A DNA stretch of 25,771 nt from JBKJUK01 sp046590705 (GCA_046590705.1 JBKJUK010000206.1:1-25771), one strand, 5' to 3'; positions 1 to 8,151 are shown, numbered from the stretch's first letter. The notes: generated from the letters alone by a model not told the origin. Numbers and translations are program-made.

Positions 1-16
1 AGTGTACCGCTAGATG

Positions 17-42
17 GTGGAGCACAGGCAATCCTGCCTGTG
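17..42 (+). repeat. R1 palindromic repeat, solitary copy
   Basis: The 20-mer CACAGGCAATCCTGCCTGTG occupies 23-42 and is preceded by GTGGAG. Its 8-nt arms CACAGGCA and TGCCTGTG are exactly complementary around an ATCC loop, so single-stranded copies can form a small hairpin. The loop makes it directional, and + means ATCC on this strand. It is one of nine copies in the window, all intergenic. No gene is seen in 1-133; short ORFs there only read through repeat sequence. Confidence 0.9.
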
Positions 43-133
43 ACGGGACCCAGTGACTTCGAAGGACGATTTCGTTTCGCGACGGCCAAGCGCGATCTTC
101 AGGAATATGGAGCCAGCCATTGCACGGTAGTCT

Positions 134-233
134 GTGTGGCACAGGCAATCCTGCCTGTGGCGCGGGGATGGTGATCCATGCCATGTTGCTTTTCGATTGT
201 TTGCCCTCACAGGCAGGATTGCCTGTGCTCCAC
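134..233. repeat. REPIN-like inverted pair of R1 repeats (copy A)
   Basis: Two R1 palindromes in opposite orientation, at 140-159 (+) and 208-227 (-), flank a 48-nt spacer at 160-207. The outer ends carry GTGTGG on the left and CTCCAC on the right. The same architecture with an identical spacer length recurs at 3355-3454, and the spacers match at 31 of 48 positions in my hand alignment. Two inverted REP-like units around a conserved spacer is the organisation called REPIN in other bacteria. The element ends 10 bases before the stop codon of the minus-strand glycosyltransferase. Confidence 0.8.
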
Positions 234-243
234 ACAGCCGCCG

Positions 244-1251
244 TCACTTTTTTCTTGCAACTCTCACCAGACTTCCTCGGGCGAAACCCCAGCAGATTCC
301 AGCGAAATACGTAGCGTGGTGAGCAGCAAAGAAAAGAGGAATGAACGGCCATGCAGCAATTGGTAGCCGAGTCGTTCCGATCGCAAGCGCCCAGGTCAGC
401 AGAGCGTAGCCAGCAAACAGAACCGCGCCGATCAAGGGTGCAAACAACACGCTCGTCAGAAAAAGCACGCAGGCCCCAAGAAAGACGCGAATCTTGATGT
501 TCTTTCGATAAGGTGAGTTCGCTTGCGCCATCAGGCTGCCGGTCTTCACGCGGTACCGCCAACGCTGCGTCAGATAGGCCCGTGGAAATGCGCGACGGCG
601 GTGAAAGACCTTCAGCGCGCCGTCATATCGAACCACTCCCCGCTCGATCGCGCGGGCGATGAGGTCGGTATCCTCGCCAACGTAACCGACCGCCGGATCG
701 AAACCTCCCATCGCCTCGAAGTGGTCCTTTCTCACGAAGAGATTCACCAGCGCCAGGTCGTGCCCACTGGTGATGTCTCGAACGCCTTCGGGACCAACGT
801 GACACAGCACTCCGCTGCCGATGTAGGGAGTGGACAGCAGCGTGTCCGAGACCAGTTCCGCGAGAGTCGAATCATCAGGCGCCGGATCAGAGCCACCCAA
901 CACAATCAGCAGAGGATCCGAAAAGTGCGCCTTGGCCTTCTCCAGCCAGTTCTCGGCTGCATAGGCATCGTCGTCGATAAACGCTAGAATCGCCCCTCGA
1001 GCCTGAGAAGAGCCCGCATTTCGACGAAGAGCGGGATTACGTTCTTCGACATGAACCTGCAGAATGCGCGAATCTTCTGGAACCTCGACCGGCGACGCGG
1101 AAACGAGTATCAACTCGAACGAGACCGCTCCCTGCTGGCCGAGAATGGAAGAGACGGTTCGTCCTGCAGCAGAATTACGATCTACCGGCACGATGACCGA
1201 GAAGTCGACACGGCCTGCGATCGGCACTGAAGCATTGAACAGGGGTTGCAT
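244..1251 (-). CDS. family 2 glycosyltransferase with C-terminal membrane segment
   Basis: A 335-residue GT2-type enzyme, expected to transfer a sugar from a nucleotide-sugar donor. The GT-A fold begins at FSVIVPVDRN (about residues 17-26). The acidic metal/donor motif FIDDDA lies at 91-96. GEDTDLIARAI at 182-192 matches the C-terminal acceptor region of GT2 enzymes, followed by a basic stretch. Hydrophobic segments at about 246-290 and 298-320 suggest membrane anchoring. The ATG at 1251 has no clear ribosome binding site; a GTG ten codons inside is an alternative start. The start codon shares base 1251 with the TTG start of the divergent glycosyltransferase. Both may act in cell-surface glycan or glycolipid synthesis, but the substrate cannot be told. 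Confidence 0.85.
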   Translation of the reverse strand: MQPLFNASVPIAGRVDFSVIVPVDRNSAAGRTVSSILGQQGAVSFELILVSASPVEVPEDSRILQVHVEERNPALRRNAGSSQARGAILAFIDDDAYAAENWLEKAKAHFSDPLLIVLGGSDPAPDDSTLAELVSDTLLSTPYIGSGVLCHVGPEGVRDITSGHDLALVNLFVRKDHFEAMGGFDPAVGYVGEDTDLIARAIERGVVRYDGALKVFHRRRAFPRAYLTQRWRYRVKTGSLMAQANSPYRKNIKIRVFLGACVLFLTSVLFAPLIGAVLFAGYALLTWALAIGTTRLPIAAWPFIPLFFAAHHATYFAGICWGFARGSLVRVARKK

Positions 1252-2501
1252 TGAAACTGATTATCCAGATTCCAGCCTTCAATGAAGAGCTGAATATTGC
1301 AGCGGCACTTGCCGACCTGCCGAAAACGATCGCAGGCATCACCTCGATCGAGACTCTCGTCATCGACGACGGAAGCAGCGACGCCACTGCGGACATCGCC
1401 ACGAAGGCAGGAGCGACGCGGGTGCTGCGCCTTACCAGCCATCGCGGCCTGGCCACCGCATTTCTGGCCGGACTCGACACGGCTCTGCGCATGGGAGCTG
1501 ACATCATCGTCAACACCGACGCCGATGGCCAGTACCGCGGTACAGACATCCCTCGACTCATTCAGCCGCTTCTCGAGGGACGAGCGGAAGTCGTGATCGG
1601 AGATCGCGAAGTCGCCAGGTCTCCCCACATGGGAGCGATGAAACGTTCGCTGCAGAGACTAGGGAGCTGGACTGTGAGTCTTGCTTCCGGAATCAATCTC
1701 CCGGACGTGACCAGCGGTTTTCGTGCATTCTCGCGTGAAGCGGCGATGCAGATCAACGTGTTCAACCCGTTCACCTATACACTCGAAACCATCATTCAGG
1801 CGGGGCAGCGTAACCTTCACGTCGCATCTGTGCCGATCACAACGAATCCGCCCACGCGACCTTCGCGACTGTACCGAGGTATAGGTAGCTATGTCCGCAA
1901 ATCCGCCGCGACCATTTTCCGGATGTACGTCGTCTATCGCCCGCTGAAAACATTTTTCGCCATCGGCGCGGTGCTCTTCTCAATCGGTGTCGCTCTCGGT
2001 CTGCGCTTCATCTACTTCTACGCGAACGGCGTCGGCGGTGGTCACGTGCAGTCCTTGATTCTTGCCGCGGTGTTTCTCATCATCGGCTTCCAGACACTGC
2101 TGATCGCGCTACTGGCCGATCTGATTTCCGTGAATCGCCGTATCAACGAGGAAATACTCACGCGGTTACGCAGATTGAAATCGGAAGAATCAGTCCCGAC
2201 CAGAACGAGAAAGCCGGTGGCGAGCGACGTGCAGCAGCGCCGCGAGCGACCTGAGAGGAAAAGCGCGGCCATCGCGACTCCCGCAACCGCAGCCACGACG
2301 GAATGGGTATGGATCGAAGGTAAAGAATCAAACATGGCAGTCGATCACGGGACTCCAGTCGCCGCACCGCTCGCCTCACCCAGAAAGCGGCGACGGCGCA
2401 AACGTGGTGACAGTCGTCATTTCAGCGAAGTTCGACCGCATCATCACAAGAGCCTGGAAGAGAAAGCTGCAGATCCACGAACCGAGGGAGAGTCAGACTG
2501 A
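1251..2501 (+). CDS. DPM1-like family 2 glycosyltransferase, membrane-anchored, basic tail
   Basis: A 416-residue GT2 enzyme resembling polyprenyl-phosphate glycosyltransferases. Donor-site motifs are IIQIPAFNEE (4-13), VIDDGSSDAT (37-46) and NTDADGQYRG (88-97). DVTSGFRAFSREA (152-164) is typical of the DPM/DPG-synthase-like branch. Two membrane helices lie at about 233-253 and 266-290. The last 110 residues are low-complexity and strongly basic (PRKRRRRKRG near 375-385), unusual for the family and of unknown role. The start is TTG, supported by CAGGGG five bases upstream. The alpha/beta hydrolase follows with a coupled overlap. Enzyme class is confident; the sugar and lipid are unknown. Confidence 0.86.
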   Translation: MKLIIQIPAFNEELNIAAALADLPKTIAGITSIETLVIDDGSSDATADIATKAGATRVLRLTSHRGLATAFLAGLDTALRMGADIIVNTDADGQYRGTDIPRLIQPLLEGRAEVVIGDREVARSPHMGAMKRSLQRLGSWTVSLASGINLPDVTSGFRAFSREAAMQINVFNPFTYTLETIIQAGQRNLHVASVPITTNPPTRPSRLYRGIGSYVRKSAATIFRMYVVYRPLKTFFAIGAVLFSIGVALGLRFIYFYANGVGGGHVQSLILAAVFLIIGFQTLLIALLADLISVNRRINEEILTRLRRLKSEESVPTRTRKPVASDVQQRRERPERKSAAIATPATAATTEWVWIEGKESNMAVDHGTPVAAPLASPRKRRRRKRGDSRHFSEVRPHHHKSLEEKAADPRTEGESD

Positions 2502-3316
2502 GCGAACGTGGCAAGCCATTCGAGATCCAGTCGTCCGGAAATCTTCCTATCCGCGGAATGCTCGACATTCCCAATCGTGCTCGCGGCCTCGTGATCATGC
2601 TTCACGGATTCAAGGGCTTCAAGGAATGGTCCTTTTTCCCCTGGCTGAGCGAACAACTTTCTCATGTGCGAATCGCGACCTGCCGGTTCGATTTTTCGGG
2701 ATCAGGCATCGGTGAGGTTGAAGAAGAGTTCGGAAGGCTCGACCTTTTCGCGAACGATACCTATAGCGCTCAACTGGAAGATCTCCGTGCCGTCGATGGC
2801 TACCTCACGGGACTCGATGAGATCGGCGATTTACCTCGCTCGATCTTTGGTCATTCGCGAGGCGCCGCCATCGCCATCCTCGGAGCTGCGCAGTGCGCCG
2901 GGATTCGAAGCGTCGGCACCTGGAGCGGAATCGCAACGGCCGATCGCTGGGATGAACCGACCAAAGAGATCTGGCGTCGCGGCGGCCGCCTGGAAGTGAC
3001 GAACGGCAGAACCGGCCAGTCCATGCCTTTGTCCACCAGGCTCCTCGACGACTACGAAGCGAACCGCGATCGACTCGACATTCTCGCCGCTGCGTCGACT
3101 CTCGAACTCCCGCTGCTGGTCGTTCATGGAGACACCGATGAGACGGTAAACGTCAACGAAGGTCGCCAGTTGTCGCAGGCCGCGCCCAACAGCAATTTCG
3201 TGATGATCGGCGGCGCGAGCCATACCTTCGGCGCCATTCACCCGCTGATTCACGTTTCAAATGAGCTGCAAATGGCAGCAGAAGTAACCACCAGATTCTT
3301 CGCGACGCACTGCTGA
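2498..3316 (+). CDS. alpha/beta hydrolase, probable CTG start overlapping upstream stop
   Basis: A serine hydrolase of the alpha/beta fold, 272 residues if it starts at CTG 2498. HGFKGFKEWSFFPWL near the N-terminus is the oxyanion region; the nucleophile elbow is GHSRG, the acid lies in HGDTDETV and the catalytic His in GASHTFG. The only ATG near the start (2558) has no ribosome binding site and would remove a stretch (PFEIQSSGNLPIRG) that looks like the first beta strand of the fold. No ATG, GTG or TTG lies in frame between the upstream in-frame stop at 2408 and 2558. CTG 2498 has GAGGGAG seven bases upstream and overlaps the glycosyltransferase TGA as CTGA. Esterase, acyltransferase or peptidase activity is possible; the substrate is unknown. 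Confidence 0.8.
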   Translation: MSERGKPFEIQSSGNLPIRGMLDIPNRARGLVIMLHGFKGFKEWSFFPWLSEQLSHVRIATCRFDFSGSGIGEVEEEFGRLDLFANDTYSAQLEDLRAVDGYLTGLDEIGDLPRSIFGHSRGAAIAILGAAQCAGIRSVGTWSGIATADRWDEPTKEIWRRGGRLEVTNGRTGQSMPLSTRLLDDYEANRDRLDILAAASTLELPLLVVHGDTDETVNVNEGRQLSQAAPNSNFVMIGGASHTFGAIHPLIHVSNELQMAAEVTTRFFATHC

Positions 3317-3354
3317 CTGCGTGGCACAGGGGTAGCCTGGCTGAGCGAGAAAGA

Positions 3355-3454
3355 GTGGAGCACAGGCAATCTTGCCTGTGACGCTGGAATGGTGGTTTAT
3401 ACGATGGCGATTGCCGAGTATTCGGCCTCACAGGCAGGATTGCCTGTGCTCCAC
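3355..3454. repeat. REPIN-like inverted pair of R1 repeats (copy B)
   Basis: R1 palindromes at 3361-3380 (+, one base changed in the loop) and 3429-3448 (-) are separated by exactly 48 nt. Including GTGGAG and CTCCAC, the terminal inverted repeats are 26 nt with one mismatch. It lies between the convergent 3' ends of the hydrolase and ychF, where it could also fold as a bidirectional mRNA end. No gene is visible in 3317-3471. Confidence 0.85.
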
Positions 3455-3471
3455 ATTGCAATCGCACTGCC

Positions 3472-4566
3472 TCAGACGTTGAATCGGAAGATGATGACGT
3501 CGCCGTCCTGGACTACGTATTCCTTCCCCTCGCTGCGGACCTTCCCGGCTGCTTTCGCGGCCTGTTCGCTCCCGAGATCGGTGAGTGTTTCACAGTGAAT
3601 GGTTTCTGCGCGGATGAAGCCTCGTTCGAAATCGCTATGAATCTTCCCGGCTGCCTGGGGCGCTTTAGTGCCTCGATTGATCGTCCAGGCGCGTGCCTCC
3701 TTCGGACCTACGGTGAAAAAGGTCTCCAGATCGAGCAGTGTGTAGGCCGCGCGCACGAGTGAGGCCAGACCAGGTTCTTCCAGTCCCATCTCTTTCAGAA
3801 AGTCAGCTCGTTCTTCGACGGGGAGCTGAGCAATCTGCGCCTCGAGTTCTCCGGCGATCACGACCACCTGACCCTTCTTCTCTGCTGCAATCTCCCGCAC
3901 ACGCTTCACCATGGGTGTGTCGCTGCCCAGGTCTCCTTCGCCAACATTGGCGACATACAGGACCGGCTTGATGGTGATCAAATTCTGCTGATCGAGGAAG
4001 ACCCGTTCGTCGGCGGTGAACACCACACTACGCAGCGGTTTTCCGCTGTCGAGCGCTTCCATGGCCTTTTTCAAGGCGTCCACTTCAGCGACCGCATCTT
4101 TCTGGCCGGCCCGAGCCAGTCGAGCTACCCGATCGATACGCTTCGAGACACCATCGAGATCGGCCAGCATCAACTCGGTTTCGATAATTTCGATGTCGCG
4201 CTCAGGATCGACACTGTTCTCGACGTGCACGACATTGCTGTCATCGAAGCAGCGCACCACATGAAGGATGGCATCGGTCTCCCGGATGTTCGCCAGGAAT
4301 TGATTCCCCAGTCCCTCGCCCTTGCTCGCGCCGCGAACAAGACCGGCGATGTCGACGATCTTGAGATCGGTGAAAATGGTCTGCTTACTGCTGGCCTGCG
4401 CTGCGAGCTTATCGAGGCGGCGATCCTGAACCATGACGATTCCGACATTCGGCTCGATCGTGCAGAATGGGTAATTCGCACTCTGTGCCCCTGCGGCGGT
4501 GAGAGCGTTGAAGATGGTGGACTTTCCGACGTTGGGAAGTCCTACGATTCCGGCACTGAGACCCAT
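3472..4566 (-). CDS. ychF: ribosome-binding ATPase YchF (Obg-family)
   Basis: A cytosolic P-loop NTPase of the TRAFAC/Obg group that binds ribosomes and prefers ATP. The product is 364 residues, the usual length. Visible motifs are the P-loop GLPNVGKST (residues 9-17), CTIEPNVG with the conserved redox-linked Cys, DIAGLVRGASKGEGLGN (switch II), and NVGE in place of the canonical GTPase NKxD, which explains the ATP preference in this family. The C-terminal TGS domain ends with GKEYVVQDGDVIIFRFNV. The start at 4566 (MGLSAG) is chosen over an ATG 45 bases upstream because AGGAAAG sits at the right distance and family members begin here. It appears to be a single-gene unit. Confidence 0.97.
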   Translation of the reverse strand: MGLSAGIVGLPNVGKSTIFNALTAAGAQSANYPFCTIEPNVGIVMVQDRRLDKLAAQASSKQTIFTDLKIVDIAGLVRGASKGEGLGNQFLANIRETDAILHVVRCFDDSNVVHVENSVDPERDIEIIETELMLADLDGVSKRIDRVARLARAGQKDAVAEVDALKKAMEALDSGKPLRSVVFTADERVFLDQQNLITIKPVLYVANVGEGDLGSDTPMVKRVREIAAEKKGQVVVIAGELEAQIAQLPVEERADFLKEMGLEEPGLASLVRAAYTLLDLETFFTVGPKEARAWTINRGTKAPQAAGKIHSDFERGFIRAETIHCETLTDLGSEQAAKAAGKVRSEGKEYVVQDGDVIIFRFNV

Positions 4567-4680
4567 GGCAACTTTCCTGTGTAGACTGGCGTTTCTGGCG
4601 GCGCGCATCATAGCAGGCCTGTCGCGGGGAGATCCGCACCGCTCTCAGAAACGTTCTATCTCAAACGAAGGAGATCCCGA

Positions 4681-5343
4681 ATGAAAAGAATGATTCTTCA
4701 AACGGCACTCGTGGCCCTGCTGGCAACTGCGTGCAGAAGCGAGATGAGCGACAAACCGGCAGCTGAAGTACAGAATGCGTCATCCGCCGACGCGACGTCC
4801 TCGTCCACGCCAGTGGACTCCGCGTCCAACGTTTCGACGAGATCAGTCGATGTAATCAAGGAAAAGAGTTCGATCGCCTTCGTCGGCGCAAATCCGATCG
4901 ACTCTCACGAAGGAACATTCGGTGAATTCACTGGACAGATCGACTATGCCGGAACGGAAGCGAAGCAGATTCGCTTCGAGGTCGACACGAATTCGGTGAA
5001 GACCGACGCGGCAAAACTGGATAAGCATCTGAAGTCGCCCGATTTCTTCGATACCGCCAAATTTCCGAAGGCAACCTTTCAATCGACCTCGATCGCTCCA
5101 CTCACCGGCGGTGCAAACGGTGCGACTCACGAAATCACCGGCATACTCAACATGCACGGCGTCGAGAAGTCCATCAAATTTCCCGCTCGCGTGGAGATGG
5201 ATGCGAATGGTATTCGCGCCAGAAGCGAGTTCACAATTCAACGCAAAGACTGGGGAATCGTTTATCAGGGAGCGCCTGACAAAGTGATCAAGGACGATGT
5301 GCTCATGAAGATCGACCTCTACTTTCCGCCAGCCCAGATCTGA
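4681..5343 (+). CDS. YceI-family putative lipoprotein
   Basis: A 220-residue exported protein with a YceI-like lipocalin domain, a fold that binds isoprenoid-type or other amphiphilic ligands in the periplasm. The signal peptide ends in lipobox LATAC, giving a lipidated Cys18. Residues 19-53 form a Ser/Ala/Thr-rich linker. The YceI domain covers about 54-218, with hallmark segments SSIAFVGANPI, DTNSVKTDAAKLDKHLKSPD (D..LKSPDFFD), FPKATF and ITGILNMHGVEKSIKFPA. GAAGGAGAT lies just upstream of the ATG. The ligand is unknown. Confidence 0.92.
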   Translation: MKRMILQTALVALLATACRSEMSDKPAAEVQNASSADATSSSTPVDSASNVSTRSVDVIKEKSSIAFVGANPIDSHEGTFGEFTGQIDYAGTEAKQIRFEVDTNSVKTDAAKLDKHLKSPDFFDTAKFPKATFQSTSIAPLTGGANGATHEITGILNMHGVEKSIKFPARVEMDANGIRARSEFTIQRKDWGIVYQGAPDKVIKDDVLMKIDLYFPPAQI

Positions 5344-5392
5344 GCAGTTTCAGACGAACTGTCGGCCAATCAACCCAAACGCACTCCCGCCC

Positions 5393-5418
5393 CACTGGCA
5401 GGATTGCCTGTGCCACAC
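5393..5418 (-). repeat. R1 palindromic repeat, solitary, degenerate arm
   Basis: CACTGGCAGGATTGCCTGTG at 5393-5412 followed by CCACAC. One base of the left arm differs from the R1 consensus. Minus orientation (GGAT loop). It lies between the co-oriented YceI and methyltransferase genes. Confidence 0.8.
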
Positions 5419-5464
5419 AGGCTCTTCGATACGGGAGGGAAAGGGTTCCGCGCCTTTGCAGCAG

Positions 5465-5510
5465 TTGACTCACTTTCTTACTTCATCGTTCTGCGTTCTG
5501 CGTTCCTCAG
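5465..5510 (+). repeat. R2 repeat with TTCTGCG heptamer tandem
   Basis: Begins TTGACTCACTTTCTTACTTC, then ATCG, then two TTCTGCG units, ending CGTTCCTCAG. Four further copies occur at 16009-16055, 20670-20717, 22636-22674 (inverted) and 22755-22807. It produces a spurious N-terminal extension of the methyltransferase reading frame. Confidence 0.85.
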
Positions 5511-5536
5511 CCCTCGGTCAATATCACGGAGTATGC

Positions 5537-6394
5537 ATGTCTGAACCGGAATACCGAGGATGGCGACGACCTGGTCCGGAGGTAACCGGCGGACTCGAGC
5601 CTGATAAAGGCGAGACCCTCGACTATCTATCCGGTCACTTCAAGATTTTTCAGTTCGAAAAGGGGCACCGATACTCGACCGACGACGTACTCACGGCCTG
5701 GTACGGTACTCAATGGGCTCCGCGAGTGAGCCGAGTTGCGGATATCGGCTCAGGGATCGGCTCCGTCGCTTTGATTGCCGCCTGGCGGCTGCCCTCGGCG
5801 ACCTTCTGCACTGTTGAGGCGCAGGAGATGTCCATCCGCCTTGCAGGCAAGAGCGTTCAATACAATGATCTGCAGAGCCGCTTTCGTCTGTTTCATGGCG
5901 ACCTTCGCGATCATTCCGTTCTCGCGGATGAAGCGCCCTTCGACCTCGTCACTGGATCACCACCTTATTTCCCGGAGGGAACGGCTACAGCGGCCGAACA
6001 CGCTCAGGCGATTCCAGCGCGAATGGAAATCAGGGGAAGTGTGGCGGATTACGCAATTGCAGCTGCGCGCCTGCTGTCAGTAGGCGGCGTCTTCGCGTTC
6101 GTCTTCCCTACCCTGCAACTCGAGCGTGTGGACCGGGCATTGGAAGCGGCTGATCTGATTCTGCTCCGTCGTCGCGACATCGTCTTCAAGGAAGGCGAAC
6201 CACCGCTCATTTCGCTCTTCGCTGCAAGCAGACGCAGCGACCTTCCGCGTAGTTTCTATGGTGGGAGATCAGGCAAGCCAGTCATCGAATCGCCGCTGAT
6301 GATTCGTACGAAGGCAGGAGCCGTCTCCGGCGAATACGCCACGATCCGTCTGAGCTTCGGCTTTCCGCCCGGTGACATGTCCGCCTCGGATTGA
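5537..6394 (+). CDS. TrmN6/YfiC-like SAM-dependent methyltransferase
   Basis: A 285-residue class I methyltransferase resembling tRNA1(Val) adenine-37 N6-methyltransferase (YfiC/TrmN6). FKIFQFEKGHRYSTDDVLTAW (about residues 29-49) matches the family's N-terminal substrate segment. SAM motif I is VADIGSGIGSVALI. The catalytic motif position reads GSPPYF, where NPPY is usual in N6-adenine enzymes. The start at 5537 has GGAG five bases upstream; an ATG at 5456 is in frame, but the added residues come only from the R2 repeat. The substrate could be tRNA or another RNA or protein; the SPPY variant lowers certainty about N6-adenine specificity. Confidence 0.83.
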   Translation: MSEPEYRGWRRPGPEVTGGLEPDKGETLDYLSGHFKIFQFEKGHRYSTDDVLTAWYGTQWAPRVSRVADIGSGIGSVALIAAWRLPSATFCTVEAQEMSIRLAGKSVQYNDLQSRFRLFHGDLRDHSVLADEAPFDLVTGSPPYFPEGTATAAEHAQAIPARMEIRGSVADYAIAAARLLSVGGVFAFVFPTLQLERVDRALEAADLILLRRRDIVFKEGEPPLISLFAASRRSDLPRSFYGGRSGKPVIESPLMIRTKAGAVSGEYATIRLSFGFPPGDMSASD

Positions 6395-6421
6395 CTCGCA
6401 TTTCTCACGGTGAGCATTCGA

Positions 6422-6757
6422 TCAGCCGACTCGCTTCACCTTGAATCCGAGTTTCACCAGTTCGGACACAACGACATCGAGATGCCCGCCCTGGATCTCG
6501 ATCTCATTCTCTTTCGCTGTCCCGCCTGCACCGCAACGCTTCTTGAGCGACTGCGCAACTGATGAGAGCGTCGACTCTGTGAGTTGGAAGCCACTGATCA
6601 GAGTCACAGTCTTTCCCTTGCGACGCTTACGATCAATCTGAACTTTCAGCTGCTGCGAGGGGAAGGCCACATCTTTCTGTTGCGGATCCGACTCTCGCAG
6701 GCGTCGCGCCTCCTCAGGGTCACTCGTCCAGACGATCTTCGAATCTTTCCCAGCCAT
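6422..6757 (-). CDS. YciH/SUI1-family translation factor
   Basis: A 111-residue SUI1-fold protein related to eukaryotic eIF1 and bacterial YciH. Family signatures are the basic strand KVQIDRKRRKGKTVTLISGF (about residues 38-57), then LKKRCGAGGTAKENEIEIQG (72-91) and a C-terminal KLGFKVKRVG. Full family length. Family knowledge: YciH-like proteins bind the 30S subunit and can influence initiation fidelity, often under stress. AGGGTGG precedes the ATG. It is convergent with the methyltransferase gene, 27 bases apart. Confidence 0.94.
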   Translation of the reverse strand: MAGKDSKIVWTSDPEEARRLRESDPQQKDVAFPSQQLKVQIDRKRRKGKTVTLISGFQLTESTLSSVAQSLKKRCGAGGTAKENEIEIQGGHLDVVVSELVKLGFKVKRVG

Positions 6758-6848
6758 CGTTCCACCCTTTCGTAATTGACGATCATATAAAGCCGCAAAT
6801 CCGAGCGGCGGTCAAACGCGTTGGGTAGAATGCGCACTGGAGATCCGG

Positions 6849-8144
6849 ATGAAGACATGCAGCACATTCGCTTCAGTGGTCATGCGTAGAGCGTCGGCTG
6901 TGCTCGTCGCGCTCGCTTTCCTGCAGGGCTGTCGTTCCAGCGCGCCGGTCAGCCGCCCCGACCCGAGCGAGATGGCGAAGATGGGTGCACTCCGTGAGCG
7001 CGCCGACATCAAGGTCGCCTTTGCGCACATCGAGTCGGAACGCGACAGAATCCTTCAGGAGTGGATTCGCCTCACTGCCATCAATGCCCCGTCCGGTCAG
7101 GAGGCAGCGCGTGCCGCAGCGGTCGTCGAGCTCCTCCGAAATACCTCGGTGAAGGTCACTCGTGACAGCGCAGGGAACGTGCTGGCACTACGTGCCGGAA
7201 CCAGCAGCGCCACCATGATCGTGCTCGATGCGCATCTCGACACAGTGTTCCAGCCAGGGTCAGTCATCACACCTGTGGTCCGCGACGGAAGACTCTACGC
7301 TCCAGGAGTTGGCGACAACACCAGAAACATGATCGCCCTGATCGCGATCATCCGTGCACTCGATGCCGCCAAAGTGCAGACACCAACCGATCTGATGTTC
7401 CTTTTCACGGTTGAAGAGGAGACTTCGTTTCGCGGAATCCGCCAGTTCTTCAAGGACAACAAAGGAAGTACATCTACATTCATCGCGCTCGACGGCGGAT
7501 ATTCAGGATTTACCTACGGTGGAATCGGAACGAAGTGGACGAGATACCATTTCATCGGCCCGGGCGGGCATACCCGTTCCTCGACGCCTCCCTACTCCGC
7601 AACTCTGCCCGTCGCACGCGCAATCACCAGAATCAGCAAGCTGCGCGTACCCAAAGACATCCCTTCCAATCTGAACATCGGAATGCTGGGCGGGGCCGAG
7701 GTCGTGAATGCGAAAGCGAGTGACGCCTGGTTTTCTGTCGATCTCCGATCGACGGATGCTGCAGTCATCAGCAAGCTGAACGAGAAGATCGAGAGGATCG
7801 TCAGAGACGAGGCCGCACGTGTCGACATGACCGTCCGCGTAGAGAAGATCTCGGATGAGAGGCCGGCTCAGATCGAGAATCAACGTTTCGCTCCGCTGAC
7901 CCTCACCACCGAAGCTGTGCACGAAGTTCTAGGGTTCAACAATCCTGGCATCACGCCGACAGCGTCGAATCACTCCAGTGAGGCGTTGAGAGAAGGTATC
8001 TCAGCCATCTCCACCGGCGTAGCACCTTGTGCCGACGCACATGCAGTCACGGAAAATTGCGCGATCGAGCCGATTTACCGCGGCATCAGGAAGGTGCTCC
8101 TGCTGGCCGTGGCGGCTTCAGAAGCAGCCAGACCGAGTCAGTAA
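6849..8144 (+). CDS. M20-family metallopeptidase, putative lipoprotein
   Basis: A 431-residue zinc-dependent exopeptidase of the M20 (PepT/CPG2-like) group. The signal sequence ends in FLQGC, suggesting a lipidated Cys28; Gln at -2 is slightly atypical. Metal and catalytic positions are His129 and Asp131 (LDAHLDTVF), Asp156 (GVGDNTRN), Glu189-Glu190 (FTVEEETSF), Asp215 (ALDGG) and a C-terminal His in CADAHAVTENCAIE. The dimerisation-domain segment GPGGHTRSSTPPYSATLP is present. GGAGATC precedes the ATG by six bases. Likely outer-membrane or periplasmic peptide or acyl-amino-acid turnover; the substrate is undefined. Confidence 0.92.
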   Translation: MKTCSTFASVVMRRASAVLVALAFLQGCRSSAPVSRPDPSEMAKMGALRERADIKVAFAHIESERDRILQEWIRLTAINAPSGQEAARAAAVVELLRNTSVKVTRDSAGNVLALRAGTSSATMIVLDAHLDTVFQPGSVITPVVRDGRLYAPGVGDNTRNMIALIAIIRALDAAKVQTPTDLMFLFTVEEETSFRGIRQFFKDNKGSTSTFIALDGGYSGFTYGGIGTKWTRYHFIGPGGHTRSSTPPYSATLPVARAITRISKLRVPKDIPSNLNIGMLGGAEVVNAKASDAWFSVDLRSTDAAVISKLNEKIERIVRDEAARVDMTVRVEKISDERPAQIENQRFAPLTLTTEAVHEVLGFNNPGITPTASNHSSEALREGISAISTGVAPCADAHAVTENCAIEPIYRGIRKVLLLAVAASEAARPSQ

Positions 8145-8151
8145 CTTCTTG

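Noticed and set aside
23..227. CRISPR array from recurring 20-mers at the left edge
   Set aside because: The units are inverted palindromes with unequal spacing and conserved spacers elsewhere; no cas genes and no regular direct repeats.
4567..4611. Longer YchF start at ATG 4611
   Set aside because: It adds 15 residues not found in the family. AGGAAAG precedes the ATG at 4566.
5456..5536. N-terminal extension of the methyltransferase from ATG 5456
   Set aside because: The added residues are translated from the R2 repeat, which recurs in non-coding sites. ATG 5537 has GGAG at five bases and begins family-like sequence.
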